DNA of 64,000 nucleotides from Gordonia insulae (GCF_003855095.1 NZ_CP033972.1:4092001-4156000); one strand, 5' to 3'. Shown: positions 23,774 to 32,738, counted from the stretch's first letter. The notes: a model not told the origin generated them from the sequence alone. Numbers and translations are program-made.

Positions 23774-25219
23774 TCACCCACCCCGCCTCCCCGGCGAACC
23801 CGGCAACCCCGGAACACACGTCACCGCAAAGCAACCCGGATTGCCCTGGAGTGGCGCACGCAGCGGCTTCGACCCACACGCAATCACCGTGCAGTCCTTC
23901 GGCGCATACGGTCCGACGCCGAGCGCACCCAGCGCCACGTTCGGATCGGCGAACTGGACGGGATCGAAGTTCAGGTTCATTGTCGGCCGGTACGGCCCGG
24001 GATCGGGGAGTCGAGGAGCTCGGAATGCGGCGGCGAGTCGTCGGAAGAACTCGCGGTAGAGCTCGCTGTTGAGGCTCGCGCTCAGGACGGTGCCCGGGTC
24101 GGGGGAGACATCGCCGAGGAAACCGTTCCAGCTCACCAGCAGGCCGAGGCTCGGCACGATGAAGTTGTTCTGCTGCAGGAACCCGACCATCGCGTAGGCG
24201 TCCGACGGCAGGCCCGCGAGGGGTGCGAGGTTGGACGTCTGCCGCGACGGGAACGACGGCCCGGTACACGGAGAGCTGTTGACCCAGAACAGATATCCGT
24301 AGCACCGATTCGCCGACGACGGTGACCGCAACTGCCGAATGTATCCCGAATCGATGATCCGCTTGCCGTGCCACACACCGTCGTTGACCATCAGCAGCCC
24401 GAGCCGCGAGTAGTCGGCGGGCGGCATGAAGAGGAAGGCGTAGCCGTAGGTGTTGCCGCTGCGGTCACGGGTCCAGAAGTAGTCGCTCTTCTTGATACCC
24501 AACGGGCCGAACAGGTTCCGCTGGGCGAACGCCTGCAGATCCTCGCCGACGGCATGCTGCACCACGTACGCGAGGAGGTCGGGGCCGTGCTGGGTGTACT
24601 CGAAGAACGTGCCCGGACGATGCTCAACCGGGAGCGCGAGGGCTTCCTTGCCGATGTTGGGGTCGACGTCGAGGCCGGCGGTCAGGGCCTCGCTGATGAT
24701 CGACTGCCGCAGCCCCGACGTCTGCGTCAGTAGATCGCGCACGGTGATCGCGGCGTGCGCCTTGTCGACCTCGCCCGCCGGGAGGTAGCGCGCGATCGAG
24801 GCGCCCAGATCGAGCTTGCCCTGCGTGTACGCGATCCCCGCGAGCATGGACACGACGCTCTTGGTGGAACTGAACAGATTCCACGGGGTGTTGCCGGTCA
24901 GCGAGTTGAGGGGTCCGGTCCCGACGAGACAGTTGTTGCGAAACACCTGGATGTGGGTGCGCATCCGCGACGCGGCGAACGCGATGGCGTCGTCGAGTCG
25001 CTTCTTGTCCAGGCCGACCGCCGATGGGGCAGCGGTCTGCGGGTTACCGGAGCCCGACGGTTCGGCGCACTGCTGCTGTTGCTGAGGATCGGCGGGGGCG
25101 GCGTGACTCTCACCCGGGGGCAGGCCGACGACCATGCCGACAGCCACGAGCAGCGACACGACGAGTGCCGCCAGAAGGCGACGGCCGGGAACACCCCGGC
25201 GACCAACGCGACCGACCAT
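23774..25219 (-). CDS. Exported serine hydrolase, class C beta-lactamase fold
   Basis: This 481-residue protein has a signal peptide (RRLLAALVVSLLVAVGMVVGL followed by SHAAPA) and a beta-lactamase/penicillin-binding-like domain. The catalytic SxxK is FSSTKSVVSML, the second motif is a Tyr in EYTQHGPDLLA, and a third box is probably in the C-terminal half. DLLTQTSGL is typical of class C-like esterases and DD-peptidases. Two cysteine pairs (NRCYGY with SSPCTG, and DCTVIACG with CFAVTC) suggest extracellular disulfides. Actinobacteria carry many such proteins, used as esterases or cell-wall peptidases; a true beta-lactamase is less likely. It follows the broken alpha/beta hydrolase gene in the same direction. 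Confidence 0.85.
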   Translation of the reverse strand: MVGRVGRRGVPGRRLLAALVVSLLVAVGMVVGLPPGESHAAPADPQQQQQCAEPSGSGNPQTAAPSAVGLDKKRLDDAIAFAASRMRTHIQVFRNNCLVGTGPLNSLTGNTPWNLFSSTKSVVSMLAGIAYTQGKLDLGASIARYLPAGEVDKAHAAITVRDLLTQTSGLRQSIISEALTAGLDVDPNIGKEALALPVEHRPGTFFEYTQHGPDLLAYVVQHAVGEDLQAFAQRNLFGPLGIKKSDYFWTRDRSGNTYGYAFLFMPPADYSRLGLLMVNDGVWHGKRIIDSGYIRQLRSPSSANRCYGYLFWVNSSPCTGPSFPSRQTSNLAPLAGLPSDAYAMVGFLQQNNFIVPSLGLLVSWNGFLGDVSPDPGTVLSASLNSELYREFFRRLAAAFRAPRLPDPGPYRPTMNLNFDPVQFADPNVALGALGVGPYAPKDCTVIACGSKPLRAPLQGNPGCFAVTCVPGLPGSPGRRGG

Positions 25220-25333
25220 GAGACCCCCTCGATGCCGCGGTGCACCATCTCGGATGGTGGCACGTCAGCAGCGTCAGGGTCAGCAGTTCACGAGTATCGG
25301 CTGGTCAGAAGACCGCGATCAGTGAGCGCAGCA

Positions 25334-26143
25334 TCACCGAGCCGCCTGCCGGATCACTCCCGCCACGGCCGCCGGATGCGAGACCAACGACGCGTGCGAC
25401 GACGCGATCTCCGTCGTACGTGCACGTATCCGCTTGGCCGCATCGCGTTGGGCGGCAGGCGGGATCACCCGGTCGTTCGCCGACACCACGTACCAGCTCG
25501 GGGTTGTCGCCCACGACGGCCGACCGCTGAGTTCGACGTTGGCCGCCGCCGCGAACGACTTCTGATGAGCGAGCATCGTCTTGATCGTGGCCGGGCCGAC
25601 GTCCTGCGCGAAGATCCGCGGGAATGCCGACGCCTCGATGTAGGCGTCGAGGTTGTATCCGCCGACACCCGTCGAGTCACGCACCACCTTGAGCTGCAAC
25701 GCGGGCGGCAGCAGCTGGCTACCCGGGTACTGCAACGGGTTGATCGCCGAGGCGATCGGCTCGCCGGCGCCGGGGGCGAACGCGGCGACCTACACGAGAC
25801 GCGTGACCTTCGGGTCGTGGATGTTGGTGATGACGGCGCCACCGTAGGAGTGACCGACCAGGACGACCGGACCGGGCAGGGTGCGGATGGTGCGGTCGAC
25901 CACCGCCGCATCATGGGCCGGGCCGCGTAACGGATTGTCCACGGCCACCACGCGATAACCGTCTCGCCGGAGGATCGAGGCGACGCCGTCCCAACTGGTC
26001 TTGTCGGCGAACGCGCCATGCACCAGCACGATCGTCGGTCGCGGCGCCGCCTGCGCGGTCGGCACCGCACACGTGAGCGTGATGCCGATGGCGCACAGCG
26101 CGATGGTGAGCGTCACCAGCATGCGGCTCAGACGTCGGAACAT
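25334..26143 (-). pseudogene. Exported alpha/beta hydrolase interrupted by an in-frame TAG
   Basis: The frame is continuous for 269 codons but carries one TAG at 25790-25792. The first part has a signal peptide ending AQAAP, then PTIVLVHGAFADKTSW (oxyanion) and the nucleophile elbow GHSYGG, up to KVTRLV. The stop falls where related proteins read LVYVAAFAPGAGE, so a TAC tyrosine codon has probably become TAG. Afterwards the frame continues well (VAAFAPGAGEPIAS, YVVSANDRVIPPAAQ) to an acid and a terminal histidine. No other frame disruption is seen. It may be a recent pseudogene or a base-call error. It lies in a minus-strand run of three hydrolase genes. Confidence 0.8.
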
Positions 26144-26170
26144 GGCAGTCTCCTCGGATCGGTGATCGAG

Positions 26171-26986
26171 CTACGCCTTCGGATCGATGCTATGCGCTGT
26201 GAGGAAGCCGAGGGCGTCGGTCGCGAGTTCCTGCCAGCCGTGATCGGCGGAGAGGCTGTGCCCGCGGTCGGGGTAGAGCTTGAACTCGGTCGGCGACGCA
26301 CTGCGCTTCTGCACTTTGTACCCAGCCTCGACGGTCGACGCCGGCACCGTGCGATCCTTCCCGCCTGCCATCATCAGCAGCGGACCTTCGCGGCCCTTGA
26401 GATCGATCGCCGCCGGACTGTGCCGCTGGAAGTTCGCAAACGCCGCCTCGAACAGCGGACGGCACGGCGACGGAATGGCGAACTCGGCGAACAAGGCGTC
26501 GGACTCCGCGCGGTCGACCGCACTGGTGAACCCCGCGTGAAAAGTGTCGGCGGTGTGCGCCCACGTCTTGTGCCGCAGGCCGGGGTGGGCGAGGACTGGC
26601 GACGCGGTCTTCACCTGAACAAGTGGCGGCGGCTTCTTGACGCCGCGGAAGGCCGCCGGTGCGATCGCCACGCACGCCCGCGCGAAACCGCTCGCATGCA
26701 ACTTCTGTGCGATGAGCCCGCCGAACGAATGCCCGATCACCACCGGCGACGCCGGAAGTCCCGTGATGATCTCTTCGTAATGCTTGGTGATGGCCTCGAT
26801 GCCGACATCGTCCTGCGTCGAAGCGTCCGCGCGGGTGTCCGCCGGAGTGGCCGCCTCTCCCGGCCAGCCCGGGGCGACGGGCGCAAATCCGGCATCGGCG
26901 AAGAACGTCACCCACGGGTCCCACGACGACGCGTGTAACCACAGGCCATGCACGAACACAACAGGTATGGCGTTCGGGGATGTCAT
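26171..26986 (-). CDS. Alpha/beta hydrolase
   Basis: This 271-residue protein has FVHGLWLHASSW (oxyanion region), the nucleophile elbow GHSFGG, an acid loop GGKDRTVPAST and a terminal histidine in PDRGHSLSADHGW. No signal peptide is present, so it should be cytoplasmic, unlike its two downstream neighbours. ATG 26986 (MTSPNAIP) is preferred because GGAGG sits five bases upstream. The substrate is unknown; the fold covers esterases, lipases and haloperoxidase-like enzymes. A 15-base palindrome ATGGACG-T-CGTCCAT at 27068-27082 may be its operator. The gene heads a minus-strand group of hydrolases. Confidence 0.82.
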   Translation of the reverse strand: MTSPNAIPVVFVHGLWLHASSWDPWVTFFADAGFAPVAPGWPGEAATPADTRADASTQDDVGIEAITKHYEEIITGLPASPVVIGHSFGGLIAQKLHASGFARACVAIAPAAFRGVKKPPPLVQVKTASPVLAHPGLRHKTWAHTADTFHAGFTSAVDRAESDALFAEFAIPSPCRPLFEAAFANFQRHSPAAIDLKGREGPLLMMAGGKDRTVPASTVEAGYKVQKRSASPTEFKLYPDRGHSLSADHGWQELATDALGFLTAHSIDPKA

Positions 26987-27067
26987 CGCAACCTCCGGGG
27001 ATGCTGAGCTCGACCGCCTCAGATGATCTGGGGACGTTACTCGCAAGCACCGGCATGCGCTGGGCGT

Positions 27068-27082
27068 ATGGACGTCGTCCAT
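27068..27082. promoter_or_regulatory. Palindrome ATGGACG-T-CGTCCAT, candidate operator
   Basis: Perfect 7-bp arms lie 82 bases upstream of the alpha/beta hydrolase start. It could be a TetR-type operator, but no regulator gene adjoins it. The rest of 26987-27470 shows no gene. Confidence 0.3.
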
Positions 27083-27470
27083 CCCGCGTTACCACGCACA
27101 GAGCGTTGCCGCTAGACGCCCACCGCCCTTTCCCGATCCAGATACCTCAACCAACCGCCGAAGGTGCTGATCTCTTCCGCATCGTCCAGAGCCGATGGGC
27201 TGCAGGAGAATCCGACAACTCGGCGTCCGTCGGCATGAACAGTTGCGGCTGAACGATGGCGACCTCACTCTGTTTGTCGGCGGCACAGACCCCAACCCAG
27301 GTGCACGCCAGTTGCCTCATTCTCTGCGCTGCGCGTCGCCCTCGCAGCCCTCCAATGGAGTGCAAGGGTTAGAGGTGAACGTAAAGCGTGCTTATCCGGT
27401 TTGGTCCGAGCCGGCTATTGCAGATTTGTCTGTGCGGATAGGCCTCCGGTGGCATAGTTCGCAGTAAGAC

Positions 27471-27730
27471 TGAGCCTCCGCTGGTGATGATCGTCTACGA
27501 CGTCGCCTACGGTGCCGAGGTGCATCACTTCACCGCTGCAGACCAGCAGACAGTGGCCTTTCCCTACACCAACATCGCTGTCACTGCGGGTGGATTCGGT
27601 GCTAACTGTGTGACCGTGCGGTCGGTTGATGATCTCGGCGGGGCGGGATTGGCCCGACCATTGGTGATCGATCCAAAGTTCGCGAATGTCGGTGAGTTGT
27701 GGTGGCTTGTGGAGGCGTATGCGGGCTTTG
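27471..27730 (+). pseudogene. Remnant of a TPP-dependent enzyme, C-terminal end only
   Basis: This fragment encodes EPPLVMIVYDVAYGAEVHHF and continues to WWLVEAYAG. It aligns closely with the last 85 residues or so of the intact TPP enzyme at 54181-55893 (LVAIVYDDSAYGAEVHHF ... WWLAEAFAG), with a net in-frame loss of about ten residues near LARPLVIDPK. The N-terminal five-sixths of the enzyme is absent upstream, and the frame runs past the natural end into unrelated sequence. It is therefore a degraded duplicate. It marks a deletion or recombination point beside the AT-richer membrane gene at 27755. Confidence 0.82.
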
Positions 27731-27754
27731 AGGTGCGATGCTTCACAGTGTCCG

Positions 27755-28762
27755 CTATGAAGCGCGCTGGCCCAGCATCGATTGGAACAGAGCGAACTTC
27801 TTCTCCTCGTCGAAGTCGAGATCACTAGTATCTCGTGGAGCCAATTCGGCAAACTGATTCGTCAACTTGTCAGAGTCTCGCGTTGTCGTATAACTCCTTT
27901 CGGTCATCTCTTCAGCGAGGTCCGTCATCCATGAGCCGACCGTGATGAACTTCCCGCTGGCCCTATTAAGCAACCATGATCGCCAAGTCGCTCGAGTGCT
28001 TCCTGCCAAATCATCCACTCGGGCACAGGTGAGGCGCGAGTCTCTTTTGTGTTCTTCTTTCCGTAGGCGGACGTTCTGTAAACGACTCTTTCCGGCCCAC
28101 GCGGCGATGCCCGTCCTTCCGGTGGCGCGAACGATGTATGCCTCTGCGGCCGAAATGTCCAGAGATCCGTCGAGATCCAAATCTCTTCGCAGTTGGAGCA
28201 CTGTTTGCAAGAGAGGGTCATTGTGCAGCAGTCGTCGTCCCATCACTGTGATCCGCATTTCAGTGACATCTGAATATATTTCACTCGACAAGAACGAGAG
28301 AGGTAGCACAATACCTCCAATTATCGTGCAGTAAGTGATTAAGAATATACCTTCACCGACAAGTCCGTCACGCAAGGCAATTGCACCTGTCGCGATGCCG
28401 CCGCTGACTATCAATAGAGGGAAGATCCACGAAGCGAGTACAAGGATGAGTGCCAGGATCACAACGCCGGCTGCTGCTGGTCGGGGCCGAGTGGCCTGGT
28501 TGAGGGAGTCCATCGCTGCCAGCAATTTCACTCTGTCTACTGACGATCGATCTTCGAGGTCTAACTGCACACGCTCGGGAATCAGAGTGTGAAGCTCATT
28601 CCATTCATCGACATGAGTGCGCCGCCCTCGCCGGGTGGCGATGAGAGAACGGACGACACCGACGATCCATTGGATAGTGGTGGTGACGGCGAGGGCCGCT
28701 AGGAATATGAGCAGGCCATTCCAATTCGCAGTGACGATAATCTTCGATATCTCGGTGACCAT
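27755..28762 (-). CDS. Multi-pass membrane protein of unknown function, AT-richer
   Basis: This protein of about 335 residues (ATG 28762; 28810 is an alternative) has an N-terminal transmembrane segment (NGLLIFLAALAVTTTIQWIV). Two or three more lie in the middle (AAGVVILALILVLASWIFPL, TGAIALRDG, FLITYCTIIGGIVLPLSFL). A soluble, charged C-terminal half follows (about 190-335). Its base composition is lower in GC than most neighbours, and it sits next to a gene remnant, suggesting horizontal origin. No family, catalytic motif or operon partner is recognised. A 9-bp stem-loop (TCATCGCCG with CGGCGATGA, 28807-28831) lies in its probable leader. Confidence 0.62.
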   Translation of the reverse strand: MVTEISKIIVTANWNGLLIFLAALAVTTTIQWIVGVVRSLIATRRGRRTHVDEWNELHTLIPERVQLDLEDRSSVDRVKLLAAMDSLNQATRPRPAAAGVVILALILVLASWIFPLLIVSGGIATGAIALRDGLVGEGIFLITYCTIIGGIVLPLSFLSSEIYSDVTEMRITVMGRRLLHNDPLLQTVLQLRRDLDLDGSLDISAAEAYIVRATGRTGIAAWAGKSRLQNVRLRKEEHKRDSRLTCARVDDLAGSTRATWRSWLLNRASGKFITVGSWMTDLAEEMTERSYTTTRDSDKLTNQFAELAPRDTSDLDFDEEKKFALFQSMLGQRAS

Positions 28763-28806
28763 GAGCGTGTGCCCCCAACAACTGTTGTCCGGAAGAGTTC
28801 TGCGGC

Positions 28807-28831
28807 TCATCGCCGCTTCGGTCGGCGATGA
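28807..28831. repeat. Stem-loop with 9-bp arms and 7-base loop
   Basis: TCATCGCCG and CGGCGATGA pair perfectly around CTTCGGT. On the minus strand it falls in the leader of the membrane gene starting at 28762. It may be a structured 5' end or a protein site. The remaining bases to 29112 hold no gene that I can support. Confidence 0.35.
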
Positions 28832-29112
28832 CGACAGGGTGTCACAAGGCACCGACAACCTACGGTGCGGTCACCTCTGGCTCGTTGTGACGTCGATGCG
28901 GGTCCGGAAGAGACAATCGAAACTCTCGTTCCGTCACTCGAGAAGCGCATTAGCTGACTCCCTGCCGAACCGGAAAAGTGGAACTCTTGGTCGTCACACG
29001 CGTAGACGCAGGCCACATCCAAGGAGTCGCCCTACTCATGCGCTCCGACCTCGAGACCTTCGAGCTCATCTGAGCTGGCAGAATCGTCCTCACTCGACGA
29101 AGGAGGCCGGCA

Positions 29113-29463
29113 ATGGCAGGGCATCGGATCTTCACCACCAGCTTCGCCAGCATCTACCCGCACTACGTGGCCAAGGCTGAGCGGAAGGGTCACACCAAGG
29201 ACGAGGTCGACCAGGTGATCTCCTGGCTGACCGGCTACGACGACGCAGGTCTCGAGAAGGTGATCGCCGACGAGACCGACCTCGAGACGTTCTTCGCCGA
29301 GGCGCCCGACTTCAACCCGAACGCCGAGCTCATCACCGGTGTCATCTGCGGTCATCGCGTCGAGGACATCGAGGACCCGCTCATGCAGAAGATCCGCTAC
29401 ATGGACAAGCTCGTCGACGAGGTCGCCAAGGGGAAGAAGATGACGTCGATCCTGCGCGGGTGA
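29113..29463 (+). CDS. DUF2200-family protein
   Basis: This 116-residue protein matches DUF2200: HRIFTTSFASIYPHYVAKAERKG near the start, EVDQVISWLTGYD, and ELITGVICGHRVEDIEDPLMQKIRYMDKLVDEVAKG at the end. Members are small, cytoplasmic and common in bacteria, with no established role. The start has a strong AAGGAGG seven bases upstream. It is a single gene, convergent with the HD-domain gene. Confidence 0.9.
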   Translation: MAGHRIFTTSFASIYPHYVAKAERKGHTKDEVDQVISWLTGYDDAGLEKVIADETDLETFFAEAPDFNPNAELITGVICGHRVEDIEDPLMQKIRYMDKLVDEVAKGKKMTSILRG

Positions 29464-29482
29464 ATTGCCGGCCGCGTGCACG

Positions 29483-30088
29483 TCACACCGAGTCTGCGCC
29501 CACGAGTTCGGCGATCTCATCGGTCACGTTCCGCCGCGCCCGATCCTCCCACTGTGCAAGCCCGAACACGGTGTGAAAGATGCTCTGCTGGTTCAGAAGT
29601 CCTCGTAGGACGTCGGCGCGTCCGGGCCGGAAGTACTCGTCGGGCACGCGTGCGTACTCGTCCCGAATCTGGTGTCGATAGCGTGCGTAGTCTGCGGGCG
29701 GTGCAGCGAGGATGGACAAGTCGGCGTCGCACAGCGCCGCGGCGTTGTGGTCGCCGGGATCGACGTGGTGCGTGGCGGTAATGCGGACGAGTCGCGCCAC
29801 CTCGTCGGCCAACCCTTGATCTGCGAGCATCGTCGACGCCAGCTCGGCTGAGCGAATCTCGTTGTCGTGGCCGGGAATATCGTAGACGGCGTCATGGAAC
29901 CAGGCAGCCAGTCGCACAGATGTGGCATCGAAGTCGACGCCTGCGGTCTGGAGTTCCGCCAGCGACCGCAGGACTTGTCTGAGGTGGTCGACGGTGTGGT
30001 AGCGACGTTGCGATTCGCGCCATCTCGATAGCAGGTAGTCCCTTTGATCCTGGTCGAGGTGCGGTTCGACCAGGTCGGGGTCATTCAT
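29483..30088 (-). CDS. HD-domain metal-dependent phosphohydrolase family protein
   Basis: This 201-residue protein has the HD-superfamily metal site. An early histidine lies in RYHTVDHL, the central pair is AAWFHDAVYD, and a further Asp lies in CDADLSIL. ATHHVDPGDHN adds a possible histidine pair. Related proteins in bacteria are annotated as predicted HD hydrolases of small size; the substrate may be a nucleotide, but this is not shown. It overlaps the upstream small gene by eight bases and is the last gene of the minus-strand run that begins with the second ESX-type module. Confidence 0.83.
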   Translation of the reverse strand: MNDPDLVEPHLDQDQRDYLLSRWRESQRRYHTVDHLRQVLRSLAELQTAGVDFDATSVRLAAWFHDAVYDIPGHDNEIRSAELASTMLADQGLADEVARLVRITATHHVDPGDHNAAALCDADLSILAAPPADYARYRHQIRDEYARVPDEYFRPGRADVLRGLLNQQSIFHTVFGLAQWEDRARRNVTDEIAELVGADSV

Positions 30089-30371
30089 GGAACTGGCCCT
30101 TGGGCAACCGGGGTCGAGCGGTGTCGGGCCATCCGGCCTCGGGCGTGATCACTGTCCACGTATCCGGCGCGGTGGTGAAGTCCATCCAGCGGCCGTGTCC
30201 CAAATAGAGCGAGTACAGGGGCTCGTCGGGGAAATTGCCCAACCGGAGGTAGAGCGGCGTCGCTGGGCTGCCGCCGCGATACCAACCGGTGTCGTCAGGA
30301 TCTGCCATAAAGCTCACCTGGGTGGCCAGTGCGACCTCGAGGTCAGGGACCGTCGTTGCGCGGGTAACCAT
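30081..30371 (-). CDS. Small protein of unknown function, possible immunity protein
   Basis: This 96-residue protein (ATG 30371, with GAGGAGG six bases upstream) is beta-rich and aromatic: VSFMADPDDTGWYRGGSPATP, PLYSLYLGHGRWMDFTTAPD and WTVITPEAGWPD. Small globular genes of this type often follow ESX or other polymorphic effectors as immunity genes, and this one lies third after the large ESX-type protein. I do not recognise the family. It begins 11 bases after the LpqN-like gene and overlaps the HD gene, so it belongs to the same transcript. Confidence 0.65.
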   Translation of the reverse strand: MVTRATTVPDLEVALATQVSFMADPDDTGWYRGGSPATPLYLRLGNFPDEPLYSLYLGHGRWMDFTTAPDTWTVITPEAGWPDTARPRLPKGQFHE

Positions 30372-30382
30372 TGAGAGCCTCC

Positions 30383-30883
30383 TCAGTCCTCGAGATGCGC
30401 GGACTTCACAGTCCGAAGCAGCGCGGACCAACGGTCCGCGGTCTCAGACGCCGTGGTGCCGGTGCATTGCAGTAGGTAGACAACGTTGCCCCGTTGATAG
30501 AGAACGTATTTGGTCACCGCGAAGAGCCACCCTGCGGTCTGGTCCCGGTAGGAGCCGGCCTGGATTGTGCCGCCTTCGTTGCGGTCGGTGATGGGAAATC
30601 GCTCGGCCTGCTGCTCAGTCCAGCCCGACAGCAGGCGCGCGTCGGTGAATGCTTCGTCGAGCGCGTCGTTGACGTCGACGCCGTGGTCCACGATGAAACG
30701 GGTGAGGACGAGGAAGATGTTGTCCCGGAACGGCGACAGCGGAGAGTCGGGTGCGACGAGCGTGGTGAAATAGCCGAGCTCCTTACCGCTCGGATCTTCC
30801 TGCCAATCCGTCTGTGCTGCGTCGATGCGGATGGTGCCGGCAATGGTGCGTGGTTCCACGACGCGCGCCGCCGCCACCGACAT
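30383..30883 (-). CDS. LpqN-like domain protein without a signal peptide
   Basis: This protein of about 166 residues resembles the globular LpqN/LpqT domain of mycobacteria. IRIDAAQTDWQEDPSGKE is followed by PLSPFRDNIFLVLTRFI, where the family has a conserved FxxNI block, and YVLYQRGNVVYLLQCTGTT near the end. Classical LpqN proteins are lipoproteins; this one has no lipobox or signal sequence, so it should be cytoplasmic or exported with a partner. It follows the large ESX-type protein by 32 bases. In this setting it may be a chaperone or immunity factor, which is inference. ATG 30883 is the only reasonable start after the upstream stop. Confidence 0.68.
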   Translation of the reverse strand: MSVAAARVVEPRTIAGTIRIDAAQTDWQEDPSGKELGYFTTLVAPDSPLSPFRDNIFLVLTRFIVDHGVDVNDALDEAFTDARLLSGWTEQQAERFPITDRNEGGTIQAGSYRDQTAGWLFAVTKYVLYQRGNVVYLLQCTGTTASETADRWSALLRTVKSAHLED

Positions 30884-30915
30884 CAGCCGTACCCGTTCAT
30901 ATATCCCGATGTGGC

Positions 30916-32211
30916 TCAATCGAATAGCCCTCCAAGCTGTTTCCCGGCATGGCCACCGAGGAGGCCGCCCGCCAGACCGCCGATCACGGCACCGGCGGCG
31001 ATGCCCACCGGACCGCCATACGCTCCCACCAATGCACCGTACTCGGCCCCTGCCCAAGCACCGGCCACAGCGCCGGTCCCGGAGCCGGCGGCTTCGGGGA
31101 TCGACTCCGTGCCATCCTTGACCTGGGTGTATCCGTCATACACCTCGTAGGCAAGGGCAGCGGGCAGTGCGGCCTTGCCGATGACGCGGAGGGCGCCCCG
31201 ACCGCCCTCCGGAACTGCATCGGCGGGTCCGGCGCGAGCGGACATCCTCGATTCGACTTCCCGTGGATCGGGCAGTTTGGGGTTGTCCGGGTCGACGCCG
31301 TAGGCGGCGTTGACGCTGCCGCGGCTCTCCGACGACGATCGAATGATGTCCTCGAGGGCCTGCTCCCGGTTCATCCCGTACTTGGTGGCCTTGTGCTCGA
31401 TGAGCTCGTCCATCGACTTGTTCGGCTCTTGCTTGAACAGCTGCGCTGCCAGACCGCGATCAGCCATCAGGTCCCGCGCCTTTGTTCGGATCTCGTTTCG
31501 CAGATCCTGAGCTATCCGCGCGCGCTGCTCGACCGGTAGATCAGACTTGGCCAGCGTCTCGTTGAGAGCCTTGAGCCGCTTCTCGGCCTCGGTGTAGTAG
31601 TTCCGTGTCTCGGCCTCCGTCAACGAGCCGTCGGGATACTCGGGCATGCCGAGCGACGTGACGCCATACTTCCCGTGATAGGAACCGTCGAATGCCGTCG
31701 CGGGAAGATTCTCCGGCCGGATCTCACCATCTGCCGCCTGAATTGCCGCGGCCAACGCATCATCGGCTTCTTCCGCGTTGATGAGGAGCTGGTTCACGAG
31801 AACCTGGAGTGCGGCTCGGTCGGCCTCGCGCTCGTTGGCGGCTTCGACGGTCATCACGGTTTGCAGGATGGACCTGACGGTTCCATCGTTGTCGATGGCG
31901 AACATCTTGACTGCGGCCTCGGCCCGGAGGCGCTGGAGGTTGTCCTTGATGGCCTGGACCTTCGCCGCCGCGGCACTCGCGGCGCGTGCGATGGCTCCGA
32001 CCTTCTCGCCGTGCTGGGTCAGATCGACCCTGGTCCGGCCCACCGACCGTTCGGCGGCGGCTGCCGAGTCGCCGTCCCACGTCGAGAAGGTCGAGAGATT
32101 GCGCAGCTGAGTCGCTTGATTGTCGCAATGTTCCTGCTGTGCTGCGCACACATTGAAGACCGCTTCGATATCGCCGACGTTCCACCGGTCGATATCGTCG
32201 ATGCCGATCAC
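30916..32211 (-). CDS. Large ESX/WXG-type partner protein with C-terminal glycine-zipper region
   Basis: This 431-residue protein opens with GIDDIDRWNVGDIEAVFN, matching the N-terminal pattern of the protein at 4753-6006, and has a W-x-G turn in FSTWDGDSAAA. Long helices run to about residue 300. The C-terminus (about 365-431) is a hydrophobic glycine-rich zone (GAVAGAWAGAEYGALVGAYG, IAAGAVIGGLAGGLLGG) resembling glycine-zipper membrane-inserting segments. The combination suggests a type VII-secreted protein that inserts into membranes, possibly a pore-forming effector. Its ATG overlaps the WXG100 stop by four bases (ATGA). The activity is not demonstrated. Confidence 0.72.
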   Translation of the reverse strand: MIGIDDIDRWNVGDIEAVFNVCAAQQEHCDNQATQLRNLSTFSTWDGDSAAAAERSVGRTRVDLTQHGEKVGAIARAASAAAAKVQAIKDNLQRLRAEAAVKMFAIDNDGTVRSILQTVMTVEAANEREADRAALQVLVNQLLINAEEADDALAAAIQAADGEIRPENLPATAFDGSYHGKYGVTSLGMPEYPDGSLTEAETRNYYTEAEKRLKALNETLAKSDLPVEQRARIAQDLRNEIRTKARDLMADRGLAAQLFKQEPNKSMDELIEHKATKYGMNREQALEDIIRSSSESRGSVNAAYGVDPDNPKLPDPREVESRMSARAGPADAVPEGGRGALRVIGKAALPAALAYEVYDGYTQVKDGTESIPEAAGSGTGAVAGAWAGAEYGALVGAYGGPVGIAAGAVIGGLAGGLLGGHAGKQLGGLFD

Positions 32212-32546
32212 AGGTTGAGGTGACTCGATGAGTCCGTCGGGCTGGTCGGGATGACCCGCGAGATAGTCTCGCCGGACGAGTCGTCCTGGCTTTCGAATTC
32301 GTGTGCGGAAAGGGTGAACTTTGTCGAATGGTCACCCAGGCGAGTCGTGACCGCCTCGGCGGAAGTACGAAGCGCATCAAGCCGCTCGCCCAGCGCGGCG
32401 GCCGAGGCCCCCACCCAGCCCGACGCAGCATCGCCGATCTGTGTGTGTTCGGTGTCAAACACCCGGGCAGTGTCGTCATGCCATCCACCGAGCTGATGTG
32501 CGCCGTAGCGCAGGTCGGCAGGGTCGACGTTGACGTGTTCCCCCAT
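32208..32546 (-). CDS. WXG100-family (ESX) protein
   Basis: This protein of about 112 residues is a helical hairpin with the turn GWVGASA and the N-terminal VDPADLRYGAHQLGGWHDD typical of actinobacterial WXG100 proteins. ATG 32546 has a GGGGG run a few bases upstream. The stop overlaps the ATG of the large partner (ATGA), matching the other ESX-type module at 4488-6330. The C-terminal tail is Ser/Asp-rich and lacks a clear YxxxD/E motif. The intergenic space to 32738 holds nothing recognised. Confidence 0.8.
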   Translation of the reverse strand: MGEHVNVDPADLRYGAHQLGGWHDDTARVFDTEHTQIGDAASGWVGASAAALGERLDALRTSAEAVTTRLGDHSTKFTLSAHEFESQDDSSGETISRVIPTSPTDSSSHLNL

Positions 32547-32738
32547 CAACAACCCCCTGGTATCCGAACCGCACGCCGCCCCATGACTGTGCGAAGCTGA
32601 CGCTAGCACTGCTCATCTGCAGCGTCGCCTGCAAAACGTGGCGCCGACTACGCAAACCGGACATCGCGCCTCGCAAATCATTCGGTTGGAGGACGGGTGA
32701 GACCGTCGGGGCTCGTCGATCGCCGACCCGGTGCTGGG

